64,000 bases of DNA from Nautilus pompilius (Eukaryota; Mollusca; Cephalopoda; Nautilida; Nautilidae), in NCBI GenBank assembly GCA_018389105.1, contig JACATO010002451.1:2682501-2746500 (forward strand). Direction: 5' to 3'. Positions 46,258 through 59,734 of this stretch are shown piece after piece. A model generated the notes under the pieces. It made no database searches. It had not been told where the DNA came from and was given only the letters and a program-made list of their open reading frames with translations. Made by a program: the position numbers and the translations under genes. The stretch's first letter is position 1. Each line of letters opens with the position of its first letter.

Positions 46258-48664
46258 TCTCTGCAAATGGCGCTGACGCAGTCCTACACTCATATTTATA
46301 TTAATGCTCTCGATAAAACAGTGAAAGTTTCTTCAAATATTGTCGTGATCATAGTAAGAAACGATACAGACAGATGGGAGCGTTCGTGAGTGCCGGGAAA
46401 TGGGCGATGCCGTCTACTACCGAATGGGTTCAGCTTAACCCTACCAACGCCTATAAGCTTTGGTTATTACCGCCAGGTATTTATAAATACAGCTTTTAAA
46501 CATACAATAATTTCACTTTCTTTCTTTTTTAATAAATTATATTCATGTATTTATTAACAAATAACGTGTATGTATTTCTCTCTGGGTTTATCTGCATCAG
46601 ACCAACAGCATGACCGTATTTTTTATCTTGAGAGACGCAGGGTGACTTTTGGAGAATTATTAAACATTATATGCCGAAAACCACGATGTATGTTCACTGG
46701 ACGTCTAGATTGGCAGCCAGGACGGAATGACAAAGATCTCGACATTTTTAGTGGTTCAATGTTATCGCGAAGTTCACCAAGACGGTTGACACAGCTGCGA
46801 GAAGACGACCAAGAACGGTCGTCAACAGTGGCTAATCACAACCCGCATACACTCGTCAGAAACATTCTCCTGCAATAGAAATGAACCAAAGAATAGTCCC
46901 GCGTCATCTACATCGACTTTTATACAGAAGGAGGGTAGTGCATAAGAGTCACCTTTATGTCTGGTAACAGTAAAACGCTGCGCAAAGGTTAACAAACTCA
47001 CTGTACCTTCAATGATCCAAGCCGATATTCTCACAATGACCAGGTCATACAGAAATCGTTCGATTTGCTATCGTATTTTTGTTCTGCAAAATAAATTGTC
47101 TTCCATGATGTCTACAAAAGCTCGCTAAATGATAGCAATTTATTTGTGCATTTACCCGACGGCAATGCCTTTGTCTACATTTTACTATGGTTTACTTGAG
47201 AGAGAAATACTTTAGCAGAATACACAAATTACTATATCAGTACCTGATCTTGCCTACTAAAAACAACTACAATCACAATTCTAATGCCTAAGTTTGCAAA
47301 ATTTGCTTTTTTACTATCGCATGACGCGTACAGAGCATAAACTCTACTTCTGTATGAATACCGATAACAAGGGAGATAACGAGCACTTTGTGACACGGCT
47401 TACTGAAGGCATTTTTTTTGTTTTATCAGTATTTGTGGTATGAAGTACCTAAATCACAAAGAATTATAGGTTTTTATAATTATGGTATCTCTCTTATATA
47501 TATAACCAAAAAAATTTTTTAACATATTAATTTTAAAGAAGTAAACTATGATTAATTCCCGAATAACATGGAAGGATTTCGATGATATATTCCAATACCA
47601 AAACTTTTGGATAATAAGCACAACAAAAGAAAATTTAAAATGAACACCTTTTGTAACGGTTCAGTGATTTTCTGTCCGTTCAACAAGTAATTTAAACATT
47701 TAAAAAAGCACACACACAAACACACGAATAAAGTCTTCATTATGCATCAAATGAAGCCACACACGGTCACTGTGAGAAATGTTCAGGTGATAAATACGAC
47801 TTTGCAGTACTAATTTTATCTGTAAACCACAAAAATGTAGTTTACAAGAAAGAAAAAGAGAAACTTTGGAGAAAGTTTACGATTGTGATGATGGAGCAGT
47901 ATGAGTTACAGCTTTATAAATATTTTAGTTTTTGGCTTTGAAAACCCAGTTTCCTTGGTGGATCGATATAAATTGGTATTTGTGATGCACTTGGCTGAGA
48001 AAGCGCAGGCTGCGCGGCGAGAAGTGGACAGCGGCCAGACGCCGCAGCTGACAAAGATGGAAGGGTAATCTGTTTCATTTGAAGAATATTTCAAAGGGGC
48101 AGTGCCAATAAATAGACCGTTGTCTTGAGTAATTCTTGGGACCTTCCACCGTATAAGCCTCCTGTATGCTTAGTAGAATACGTGGGAGAAGAACATATGA
48201 GTATGGACGCAAATTCCACTGTTCGTTTTTCTTTTTTCTAGACACCAAGAAATTTAAAATGCTAATTTCCCGTTTCTTTGTCAGCACGAGCCGTTTATTA
48301 TTTTTTAAGAGACTATCTCATTTACTTTTATTTTTTAACTACAATCGTTATTCGATTTGTCCTGCTCCAGTAATTAATCTTGTCTTCGGGAAGACAGTGG
48401 AGCTGTAATTGCGTTGTTTATGCCGGCTAACTGTCCTGATGGGTTCTCTCGCATTAAATGCAAATGTTATTATTTTAAGCGAAAGACGATCAATGGTCGG
48501 TTCTTCTTGGCGATCAGGGAGAAATATGCGCAGCGCTGTTGGCTTTATTTGTGTTAGTGGCAACGCACTCTGTGGACAAACAAGAAATTAACAAGGGAGG
48601 CAATAGCCAAGCACCTCATGACGTAGTTTGCTTTACTCTGCAGTTCGGTTCTCTTTTTAGGAAA
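46258..48664. other. Non-coding stretch, nothing firm
   Basis: A 102-codon plus-strand opening at 46570-46878 has a basic stretch (SSPRRLTQLREDDQER) faintly like the GRPRK..RED linker of Tc1 transposases. I could not extend it. A (CA)n patch lies at about 47.71 kb. The rest is AT-rich. Confidence 0.35.
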
Positions 48665-48890
48665 TACAGTAAAATTTATTCAATCCGGCAACATGTGATC
48701 CGGCAATTCCGATATACCGGCATCAGGTCAAACTAGTGTAATTTATCGCCGCTACTATACTGTTGTAGGTGAGCTATTGTTAGTGGAATTTCTTGTATTA
48801 TAGGTACATCAGGCCTATTATCTACCTATATGGATTTAATCCGGGACTTATGTGGTCCGGTACATGCCGGATTAAAGGAAGTATATTGTA
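48665..48890. mobile_element. Small pogo-like MITE (226 bp with TA borders)
   Basis: The left end reads TACAGTAAAATTTATTCAAT and continues CCGGCAACATG. The right end in reverse complement reads TACAATATACTTCCTTTAAT, then CCGGCATG. The two ends share the spacing and the AATCCGGCA core, with CCGG-containing subterminal motifs on both sides (GATCCGGCAATTCCG; GGTCCGG). TA borders and CCGG motifs fit the pogo/Tigger/jerky group. There is no coding capacity. It differs in sequence from the element at 17956-18726. Confidence 0.65.
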
Positions 48891-50424
48891 ATACTGCCAG
48901 GATAATGTATCTTTAGATTTACACATTTGAAATCTTAATCCGACGACCTTTCCCAGCTTTTCAAAGTGAGTTGGCAAATATAAATAAACACTCGTTTACA
49001 GTGGTACATTTGTATTAATCAGAATATCACATAATACAGACCGTTTTAACAAATATTAATATTTGATAATGCCGAATTTTTTATATACATTTGTTTCCCG
49101 GAGCAATACTGAGGAATTCAACTACCTTGGCAACAATCAAGATGGATGCCACCACCAGACATTTCAGATTTATCGATTATCTGCCCTTGTTTCTACGATA
49201 TTAATTTAAGCCCGATCCCCTCTCATGCATTGGTCCAAGGCGATGTCCAAGACTTCCATCAAAATCTGAGTAACTTTAGGAATAAAAATCAGTGCAGGCC
49301 AACTGAAAATTAAACCCCAATAATGGCGATGGAAAGCATTTTCCGAAATGGTGTTATTACTTCGTTTTGTTGCTATTAATAAAGATAATAGAAGATACCT
49401 GGACTACCCATCTAATTTCTTTAAATAATACATCACCAACATCATCATCTTCTCATGGAGCCTTGTGTTTGAGGTGTACACTTTGCTGCACCATAGAGTT
49501 TCCTGGATGCCGCGCGTGAGAACGATTACAAAGCAATGGCTCCATGTCGTCCGGTTGGTTCGGACAGCCAGACTTTTCTCATTGTTTCAAGCTAAACATA
49601 AAATTACTGCCAAAATAGAGCTGGGAACGGTGGGGGGGACTACATTTTGTTGTTCTTAGTTGCCGGGTTGGTGACGACCAGACGGGACGGGTTCAGAAAC
49701 ACGGCTGCCTGTTGGGAACGAACGACTGTGTGATGGAGAGGGGCCAGCAGCAGAAGATTGGTCATGTTGACAGAGAAGTGTTTGGAGAAGCTCTTTAAGT
49801 CTTCTGGAAAAGAAACGGATAGGGAAAAGCAAATAATCGTCTTCCGAAGTCTCATATGGACACAGAAAGAGTCGCCAATGCAAATAGGATCAGTCAAGAG
49901 GATAAAATTCTGTCATGGGGGGGGGCAGCGTCGGTAAAGATGGAAGATTCTGAACTGATGAAGTTCTTTGAATACTATATCAGCGCGCATCATTTGCTAC
50001 GATATTTTATTTTTGCGAGGCGAATTCACTCATTTTTAAAAAAAAATTACTCAGTTTTTGGCATTAAAATAAATAACATTTTTTAAGTTTTCACGACAGA
50101 ATTCAATACCGATATATACAGCTGATAGGCAAAAGTTTAGGGAATTCTGTGATAAAAGCCAGTATTTCTACAATACCCGAAGATTTATTTTCAGATGTAG
50201 AGCCACTGATCTCTGCCGACCATGAGGGGGTTAATGAGCCTCGGACAACACAGTAACTGGCTATGTTAGTACCATGTGCCATACTGACCGGATAATATCT
50301 CTCTAAATTACAAAATTTCTCTGTTTCTGTGTCCCGCAGACATCTACGGATTATTTCAAAAGATGACGTTTGAGCTGTAATTGAACTGAGAAAGTCAATC
50401 AGTTCGAACAATGCTGATCAGTCT
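48891..50424. other. Non-coding stretch, nothing recognised
   Basis: AT-rich with short openings and no motifs. Poly-G runs at about 49.63 and 49.92 kb. Confidence 0.4.
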
Positions 50425-52440
50425 TTGTGCTGTACTATACTTACCAAGCCAGCCGGCACTATTAATTGGAGAAGCCATTGCCGTGTCCAGCTAAATCAAC
50501 CAAGGCATACATCAGCAGGGCCAGGTCATCCTATTCAGTTTCAGAAACTTGGGCGTATGTCAGTGGTCATCGACACTGAAAAACTCAGTGATAGGGATGG
50601 CGCGGCGGTCACAAGAATGAGTAGAATAAAGCATGCCGTTTGAAATTTAACCAAACAAATGAGCAAGCTACAAAAGATCAGACGGTTGGCACTAAATCAG
50701 ATGTGCAAGCCATGGTAACAGTGATTGCGCAGAGCCCATATGCTTCTCTGAAATGAGCCAGCTGATTCTCAAAGCTTCCACCTGTGACAATGACTCGAAG
50801 GTTCAGAGATGTGCAACAGAACTAGAATACCCTACTGCTCTGCTGGCCAAGGTTTCATCTCGGGACATGATTCCTCTTGAGGCTAAGTACCACCTCAAGT
50901 GCCCTGTGATTTTTTTTTACAATAGAGCAAGATCTGATGAAAGCAAACGTGTTGGTGAAGATTCTGAACATCGTCTAGACGGCATTGAATTCGCAAAGTT
51001 GGTGGCCTATTGAGAAGACTTCTGCATGAAAGAATGCTTCCCTGATGCCTGATATCCTGGCTAGACACATATACACGGCTAAAGTGGAACGGCTGGCTAC
51101 TGTTGTTGCGGGTCGAATTTACACCTAAAGACTGAAAATGGGATTGATACTTGCGAACCGTGCAAGAGCCACAGATTTCTTTGGTTTGTCACAAACGTGA
51201 TCGCAAAAAATCACTTCTTCTGGGATTGCATTGGTAATTATCCGTGCTATCAAACGCAGGACAAACCTCGTTGACACACTAATCAGTCTTTGGATGTTTC
51301 CTATGACCGTTTCCTGCAATTGACTTCTGACATAAGCAATGGAGTCTGCCAAAGCGTTATGATAGATGATGTTGTGAGTTTGCCGAAGATGTGCTCCAAG
51401 AAAAAGATGGAAGTTGCATCATTAAAGAATAAGTGAAATCTCTTCTCACTGCAATGTATTTCTATCAAAAAAGAGCTTAGGGTCTGGATCCATTTTTCAC
51501 CCAGGAGAACTAAGAATTTCCACCGTCATTTTCACTGGTATGTAATCTTTTGCTTGGTACAAAAGCAGATATTTGTCGGTGTCTTGAATCGGCAGGAAAT
51601 CAATTAAACATTCCTGTTGTTAATATAAAATTTATGGATGCTGCTGCTATGGCCCAGATGCTCAATCGTGAAACAGCAAGAGCTTTTTGATACTATGCAG
51701 ACACAGTGTTTACACCGTACATATCATCTCAACTGGAGACAGCTGATTGAGTGGACGTTGTCTGACAAGAGAGAGAGAGACGACAACTGTTCCCCGCTGG
51801 AGTAACCTCTAAAAATTGGACCAACGATGAGCCGTTCAGTTTCCTACCACAACAAGTGACGAGCCTCCCAAACAAGGAAGACAGGGCCATTTATGTAACC
51901 GACGGAAGAGATGTCTTTTGCTACTTGGCCAACACCGACGTGATAAATCCGTCCCCCTGCTCACACGAGAAAGTGATCATCCGTCTCTTCCTACATGCGT
52001 CAGGTGCTGTACAGAAATAGTGCAGGGAAGCATATATGGGCACTGTAGTGGCGTTGGCAATTGCTAAGCTCAACCATTTAAAATCCTGAGTGGCACATGG
52101 TAGAGGATCAAATTTCCGGTACACACCTGTCTATGAACTGGCTGGTGCTATGAATCCTAGAATTTGTTCTACTCTTCCTGTCTTCCATTCATTTACAGAG
52201 TATGACACTGTCCCTGCGTTTGTGGAGAGAAGCAAGAAGATAGCCCTGGACACGTTGGACGGTTTCTTCGAGGCTACCCCCTGCTCATACGAGGTGATAT
52301 CAGGGACTAACGATGTCAGCACTGGAGAAGTTTGTGGTGTTGCTCTATGGCCGCACGAATGGCACCATGAACGTCAACGATGCCAACCGTTCATGGAGAA
52401 GTCAACAGCATATCAAACGGGCCCTGACTTCCGAGCCTGA
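50425..52440 (+). pseudogene. Decayed copy B of the second high-copy family, near full length with a deletion
   Basis: Blocks of the same large uncharacterised family as copy A occur in family order. CATELEYPTALLAKVSSRDM, then IPLEAKYHLKCPVIFFYNRA, and DGIEFAKLVAY form the N-terminal part (50.8-51.0 kb). YTAKVERLATVVAGR and RLKMGL follow (51.07-51.15). The text then jumps to a NLVDTLISL / SYDRFLQLTSDISNGVC block (51.25-51.35), so the part kept in copy A appears deleted here. Next come FMDAAAMAQMLNRETARAF and YYADTVFTPYISSQLE (51.63-51.75), CSHEKVIIRLFLHASGA (51.96-52.01), and GRGSNFRYTPVYELAGAMNP followed by LPVFHSFTEYDTVPAFVER (52.1-52.23). The last matches the family's HAFTGCDTVSSF block with C changed to Y. 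A final frame shift enters KFVVLLYGRTNG, the usual ERFVVLLYDRTS. Many stops occur. It is a dead copy of unknown function. Confidence 0.75.
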
Positions 52441-54610
52441 GCAAACTGGGACTGAAGGAGGGTACCGCATGGCAGCCACTGTTGACCACCCTTCCAGTGC
52501 TGTGAATTCATTTACTGTGGACCGCTCTCAGATCACTACTCAGAACTTCCAGTTCTTCAGGCCTCTTGTTTTAATAGATATCTGAGTGACCTCTGATGTA
52601 CATGTAAACACCATCTTTTCAGGTTTGTGGCATTGAGCCTTGAGCGAAATCATCCACCTCTCAGGTTTAACAGACATTAGACCTCTACTGTTTTTACGTA
52701 TGAAGATAGTTTTCCATGACACAAAAATTCAAAAGTTCGCATGAAACTGTGATGATTTAGGGAGCTGTGTTCACATGATGATAAAATATCCAATTATCGT
52801 TGTCCAAGATCATTGACCTCTCACGTTCATCAGAGGTCAAATCCAAAATGGCTTTACGTTTGAAAATAAGCTTCAAGGTAGGAACATGAATACATTTATA
52901 CGTGAACTTATCAGCTCTACAAATATAGTCGTTTTAGAACTTCCAAATTTGCTAGAAGCTAAATTCTAAGGTACAGATTCTGTGGTTTTATATTATATAT
53001 ATAGAATTTTTCATGTCTGTAACTGAATCATCTTATGTCCAATTCTTTTTATTTCAGCCATTTAACTGTACCAAAGTTGACAGTAAATGACTAAATACCT
53101 GGAAGTAAAATCTGTGGACAAAGAATGAAAACATTTTGGTATTGCGGTCTTTAGTATCCTGAAGCGATCCTATGGCAGTGCCCTCCACGAGGCGGTCCCG
53201 GAATAGACAACAACTCACATAGGGAAATCGGATAAACCACCAGACCGTGTAAGATGCTAAATAATTTCTTCTTGAAGCTATTTTGAGACAGTTCTTGCAT
53301 TATCGCCAAATGAATTGATTATCAGGCTTCGTACAAACGGTGTAACAACAGGTTTATTTACCTCATCCGGGTAGCACTGACCTGTATCAGTCCCATTGCA
53401 TAGAATCGATTTACTTTCATGGCCACGTGGCACAGAAACTTCCCCACGTTACAGTCAGCACAATGTAGGTTTGAACGACCATCATAGAAGAGAAATACTG
53501 GAGTTTAGCACGTAAATTAGCAGTTTTGTACACTCTGTTCAGAGACAGGGTCCCGCGGCCCCGCTGCAAATTGTTCTGGGTGGGAAGAAAAGCCGATTCT
53601 CGAGAAAGACAGGTGATGTAACGGTTAATATGACGTGGCAAATACACTCTGCGCTGCGTCTTTCGAGAACTGAACCGGAACCGGTGTTTCTGTGCTTCTG
53701 TCAAAGTCACCTGATAACATCATGTTACCAGCAGCCAAAGTTGCCTGTCTACTTCCGCTTCGTATTGTATCTTCAGATAGATGTCGCTTTTCATCGGCGA
53801 GCCGTCGTCAATGCGCCATACTATCAATTATCGGTAATTTCCTTTTGTAAACTAAATTTGGAATCACAGCAGTGTAACTCTTCTGGGACCTACAGCTCTT
53901 GATGCAATGGAATTGTCAAGTGACAAGCCTGGGGTTGACGAAGAGTTGAGGAAGCATACGACAATTATAATTTCCAAAGAAACTGTGAATAGCCGTACGA
54001 AATCTCACAAATTACTCCTATACAGTTTTGTGTGGTTGTCTATTAAGATGCTGCCATAAGTGCCAAACAAAGTTACAATTTATAGAGAACAGGGAACCGA
54101 TAGCTTTCTTTTTCGCATCTTCTGAGCAGAAATTATTCCGGATGTGTGAAGAGGAACATTAAGTGTGTTGGTAATGGATTACTGCTGGTGGTCAATGACA
54201 GCTTGGCGGACAACAGCTTGTTCTGTGCGTGCAGTGATAATGGCAATACGATGTATTGTCTGACTGACGACAGACATCGAACCGTCCATTTACTCAACTC
54301 CATTTATAGTGGTGACGATTAGCTATATTATGTTTGAATTCACCTTTTAGGTGTGTTTTAATTAGCATGACAGGTGTAAATATGTTTTATTTTAAAAAAA
54401 ATTAATCAGTATCATACAGGTTAGCCGATAGCATCATCACATTCTAAACATTCCACGAAATCGCTAGTAACTCTTAATACAATAAATAAAGCTGATAATA
54501 GCCATTTATTTGTTATTCAAGTTACACCTTCTATCTTTATTTTTCTTATTCCTCTCTGTATCTTTCACCACTCTCTACTTCGTCTCCCTCACTCCTCACC
54601 CATTCTTTTT

Positions 54611-54647
<37 letters not shown>

Positions 54648-56137
54648 GCTAAAGCTTCTGCATCACCGTTATCTCACCCTTGATCTGAACGTTGATGCAA
54701 AGATACAGATGTTTGTGGACTGCCTAGAACTGTCGGATCGACTCGTTTGACCGCGGGGAGTGTTCGAAGTCAATGATGGCACATCTTTAAAAAATCTGGA
54801 AGTTTTTTAAGCAAACCTGAGAAAATATAACTCAAAATAACTCCGAATTCTGACAGAAGCGCAAATTAAGGCCGTGTAAGCATCATTTATAACTGAATAT
54901 CCAAGGCATCCAACCAATCTTGTTAGCAACTCGTTGGTGTGTAATTTAAGTACACAGATATTCTAGAACGTTCGCATAAAGAAAGTAAACATTTGTGGCT
55001 CCCTCTCTAATTTTCGGCTTCAGTCAAATCGATAGGATAGAACTTTTTACGTTCATACAGGGGCAGCAAAAATTATCGTAGTTTTGGCCTGGAAAAACAG
55101 AAAGGAAATATGTGAAATTTTTCACATGCACTGTGCGACCACAAGGTGGCACTTTATCACACAGTTCAAATCATGCTTAAAGGGGATTATTCGGAGATAG
55201 AGGGTGCAGAATTTTCAGACAACTTAAAGGAAAGCTTCATTAATTTTTTCAGAATGTCAGCAGGAAATAAATAAGCACATTCGGTTCTCCGTATGTTTGC
55301 TGGATCCATTCCTATTTAAACTCGTTCGATTCCAGAGAATTTTTTTTTACGTCGATCCATTTACCTCTGCAATGCTCCGATGATAAATACAATAATCCAC
55401 TCTCTCTCGTCATCTTTGAATGCCCCAATTTTTTTCGTTTGATAATTTAGAACCGCTACGCGAAAATACTTTTTAAATGTGGATACTAACAACTGAGGAT
55501 GGACCAGTCTTCTAAACGAGAAAAGCTTCCAGGTAATAAATAAATAATCGGATATTTCTAGTGTCGGCTTAGCGCCATGTTAAAATAATAGTACAGTTCT
55601 TAGTTTTCTTAAAGTGGATCTATTTCCGCAAAACAAAGACGAGAGCGCGGCCACGTGTCAGTTGACGTGAGCATCACACACGTCGCAGTCCCACGAGAAG
55701 TCACGCGCCCACAAACGTGATCTGTGATACTTCTCTCAGCTGAAACCGTCGGTTGGCTTCCCTGTCTATTTCCATAGATTCTCCGCCACGCATCTGGTCT
55801 AAGCCAAGAAAAGACAACATGGCTGTGTGCGTTCAGAATGAAGTACACACCACTTGTTTGTCGGTTATTTCAAGTATCAATAATTTTCTCAGCAATTTCT
55901 GTTCTTAAGCGCGGAACTGCACGTTTCAGATACAACTATTGATATTATATTGTGTCTTCACTTAATAATTTTACAATATTATAACCTTCCAAAACGAAGG
56001 CTGATTTTTAGTGATGACGACTTTTTGATACTTGAGAGGATTTTCAGCAACTTAGTTAATTTCTAAAATGGCCTGAGAGTAACAGAGGAGTCCGCTGGTT
56101 TTGATAGACACGTCGAAACCTACAGTCCTAAATATCG
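52441..56137. other. Non-coding stretch
   Basis: AT-rich with a TATATA run at about 52.99 kb. On the minus strand near 54.1-54.25 kb a short reading (ARTEQAVVRQAVIDHQQ) looks transposase-like, but I could not assign it. At 55061 TACAGGGGCAGCAAAAATTA could be a transposon end; no partner end was found. Confidence 0.35.
54614..54644. repeat. (CT)n microsatellite
   Basis: About fifteen uninterrupted CT units within a longer pyrimidine-rich tract that begins near 54540. Confidence 0.95.
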
Positions 56138-56617
56138 ATGGACGTTTTCGGAGATTCAGATGGGGTTTGGAGATATTCGCTCTTATGCTGTTCTGAGGAA
56201 GTTAGTCCTCGACTTTTGCGCGCTATCCAGAGTACTGAGGGCCAACAGGACCAGGGGCTGGAAACCGGCACAAACCACCCTTTGAAGTCCGCATCTGCCG
56301 AAGACGTAATATCACGTGACGTCGAGTTTCCGTCGAGTTCTGGCTGTCATTTAACAATGTCTACGGCTCGTGGACTGCACCGCGACACTGGGCTGGTAGA
56401 GAGGACGATGTCTCACCGCCCTAAGGTTGTTTCTATCCAGTGCTTCTGTCGCTCACTCTCTGTGATGATGCAAAAACGAAAAGCCTCACTCGAGAATTAC
56501 CATCAAGTAATAGAAGTTGAACATTTTATGCGGCCTTTTATGGATATAAATCAAAACCATCAAATTGTTGTGAGGTCTTGTAAAGCGGTATTAGCGAGTG
56601 TGAAGGAAAATACTTAG
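56138..56617 (+). CDS. Unrecognised 159-codon open frame (weak candidate)
   Basis: A continuous frame runs from ATG 56138 to TAG 56615-56617: MDVFGDSDGVWRYSLLCCSE at the start, QCFCRSLSVMMQKRKASLEN in the middle and MDINQNHQIVVRSCKAVLAS near the end. It is one of the longest openings not explained by a transposon. I recognise no domain, signal peptide or membrane segment. One opening of this size could arise by chance in 64 kb read in six frames. No flanking splice sites add support. Confidence 0.15.
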   Translation: MDVFGDSDGVWRYSLLCCSEEVSPRLLRAIQSTEGQQDQGLETGTNHPLKSASAEDVISRDVEFPSSSGCHLTMSTARGLHRDTGLVERTMSHRPKVVSIQCFCRSLSVMMQKRKASLENYHQVIEVEHFMRPFMDINQNHQIVVRSCKAVLASVKENT

Positions 56618-56844
56618 TATCGTATTTCTTGAAAAGAGCCTTAAAATTTCAAGGTGTTTGTGTACATAATAATATTATTTACGACCTGGCTTCAAAGTTA
56701 AATCATCAATCACGAGCTACCAAATGCATGTAAGAAATAATTAAATATTCTGATCTGACCTCGATGCTTCAACGGACATTCTCTGTGAGTATTTAGTTGT
56801 TATTTAAAATGAGAGTAGAAAAACTTTGCCAGAAGCCATACTAA

Positions 56845-56957
56845 CGCCATACAAAGCGCCATCTTGTACAACTATGACGTACGACTGCGCCATCTTGTAC
56901 AGATAGGGTAACGAACATTGCCATACGGAACACCATCTTATACCAGTATAAGGAATG
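56845..56957. repeat. Three diverged units of about 32-41 bp
   Basis: The word GCGCCATCTTGTACA, with the variant ACACCATCTTATACC, recurs at about 56856, 56887 and 56930. Two of the units are preceded by GCCATACAAA or GCCATACGGA. This is a short, decayed tandem repeat. Confidence 0.5.
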
Positions 56958-58939
56958 CAACAGAGTCCGCGAATTTCTTGACAGGAAAGATAGTGTATAT
57001 CGAATACCTGAAAGAAGGATTAAATTTACTGAACTCCCTTTAAATTACTTATGTAGGTTGGTTGATGCAGAAATAATTCGTTGAATAGCACACTTCAGTG
57101 TTGCTTAAATAATAAATTATTTTAAATAATTCTAGTTATTTTTTAAATTGGTTTTATTGTCGGTTTCTCTGCTTAATTGTTTTTTCCTTATATTTTGCTG
57201 ATGCTGTGGAAAGATTTTCTTTCTTTACAATCGTAAACCGGTGGCACCTCTAATCAGCCGTCCCCAGCTTTGCATTATCTGTAACTCGAGTCGATGGCGA
57301 AAGAATTTAGTGGCTTATCCAAATCTCCAATGTCTTTGAATTTTTTTTTTCTGAGGACAATAAAATCACAGCCGATCAATACGATTTGGCGCACAGCCTC
57401 GAGGAAGCTGGTCGGCAGTTCCGCGGCACTTTTTCAAGGTTCTGCGACATGCAGACGGAATTAGACGGCGCGAGAGAGCTCCCCTGAGCGTATTTCTGGT
57501 CTAGGGGCATTAAGCCTAAACCACCGACACGAGGTAAACGTTCAGCAGTGTGTCAGCGTTTGAAATTGACTTACTCGATTTAAAGACCACTTAGTAATTC
57601 CCTGGCAACGGTCTTTGTAATCCCAACAAATTGGTTTCTTGCGATTTCAATCGAATGACGAGCTATATGTAATTTCTTTTCTCTGAACATCGGCCATGGA
57701 TTGGTGAGATGGTGGGAAGGAGAATCTATATCAATAAAGGCTAAGGCAGGTGGTTCTAACGGAAATCCTGTGGAAACAGTTGTACATTAAATCCATAACA
57801 ATATTCTGTAACAGTATTTTTGGAGTAAATCCCGTAAAAACGATGTTATTGAAGGAATGATATGAATACGGATTTATGGAAAGAATAAATGAATTCTATA
57901 AAAAATATTTTAAATTCCATTAAGCGAATGAATAAAATATTTAGAACAAATACTTGTAAAAAATCTGTACTTTATAAAAAACTGAAAGTAGAAGCGACTG
58001 GAAACAAAGAAAGTTAAAATTCCAGGGTGATTTTGATTTAGGGTTAAAAGTACCTCTATTACTGTCACGGTGCAATAAAGTAAAGGAGATCCATGGCAAA
58101 CAGCGAAGGTATGGAGCTGCTCAAATGCTGGAATAAATGGTGAAATTCTGCAGTTCTTCACGAGACTTAGGTATAGTGAAGCTCCAGTTCCAGTAACACG
58201 GTTTCGCTTGTTAGCAGTTATAACAGATCGCAGAATGCATACGGGCTGGGTCACCTTATTACTATCAATATCTCGCTTGAAATAAAAATTCTATAGAGTT
58301 TCTTTGGTCAGTCAGAGAAAAGGAAAATAATTTTACGACATCTTGACAGGTGTACATTTGATTCTAGCGTTGGGATGTTACTTCAACCCAGAACTACTCG
58401 AAATTGCTGAAAAGCAAGTCTTGTAATTAAGAAGAGTCATCGCCACGAAAGATGCCACTTACGACGGTGAACTTTTATACTGTAAACTATGCTAGTATTT
58501 TACCTTCTTTTTTAGATTTTACCAATACTTTATTAGTAAATATCCTGTCAGGCTTGTTAGAAATGCTCTAATTATGCGACAGGTTGATTCAAGACAATAG
58601 ACAGAAGCAGAGTTTCTTGCACAGATGTGAAAGCCCACTTTTCTCATTTTTGTCAGGTTGTTTGATGCATTGGAGAAATTAGACAAAGAATGACGGTGTG
58701 TGGAGTGCGAGTCGGGAGCCTGGAGGAATTGCGAATTCTACCTAATACATTAATCTTGAGATGACACTACTTTCTGACTGTTATTGTACATCTGTTCCAT
58801 ATTATTAATGAAGAAAGTGCCCCAACTTCCATGCAACAGCAAAGATTGGAAAAAGTCATCGCGTCACAACTCTGCCCTGGTCCGGTCAGTCACAGGACAT
58901 TAAGTTCACTAACCATCCTTGTTTTACGATTATATTTTC

Positions 58940-58940
<1 letters not shown>
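56958..58940. other. Non-coding stretch, nothing recognised
   Basis: Mostly AT-rich. No element, exon or RNA gene identified. Confidence 0.4.
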
Positions 58941-58972
<32 letters not shown>

Positions 58973-58985
58973 TATTATATTATTA

Positions 58986-59036
<51 letters not shown>
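58941..59036. repeat. (ATT)n microsatellite
   Basis: About 30 ATT units with a few ATATT interruptions in the middle. The plus-strand poly-isoleucine opening it creates is an artefact. Confidence 0.97.
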
Positions 59037-59734
59037 GAACGTTTAACATCACGTAATTTAACTGTCAATTTTTGGAAACCTCTCGTATTTTCCATGATTC
59101 CAAAATGTGGATGAAGACTCAACTAGAGAGATCTCCACGGAACCCGGAGGAGGGAGTGAACCAGATGGCAGCTGCTGTATATCGTCAGCACGATACTAGT
59201 TTTTATCTTTATTACTAAACTCCAACTAACTCTTGTCTTATTACTATATGTAACTGTATTATTAAACTTTGACTTTTATCTTAAGTCTGATTTTATCTTC
59301 ATCCTTAAAGTTACAGCTAAAGCCATTAATAATTCTGGAAAGAATTACAGATAAATGCCATTAATAATTGCGATGATTGTTATGAGTGATGCTATATATA
59401 ACTGTGGGTGATCGCCGTCTGCATACATGAATCTTCTAATTCTTGGAACTACACTATTAAATGTCCAAATGATTAATGTTTATTAGAAATTAGCTTAAGC
59501 CTGCCAGAGGAAACGGTAATAGGATTATTCTAATTCCTAGCATAACTTGATAAGCGTCAAAATTTGAACATCTCCGAATAGTTACACAGGGTTGAACTCA
59601 AAAATTAAGATAGCAGTCTCCACTTTTAAATGCATTCTTTGCAGAATATTTTAGTTAAGTCATAAGATTAATAATGCAAAGATAAAACTTGGTTTGAGAG
59701 GAGATTATCTTAGAAAGCCCCGCGCGGTGTTCGT

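Noticed and set aside
46570-46878. Tc1 transposase linker-like sequence
   Set aside because: Only a basic stretch resembles the family. No helix-turn-helix or catalytic block could be found around it.
55061-55250. Possible transposon end (TACAGGGGCAGCAAAAATTA)
   Set aside because: No inverted partner or coding remnant was found within a reasonable distance.
58831-59046. Poly-isoleucine open frame
   Set aside because: Direct product of the (ATT)n microsatellite.
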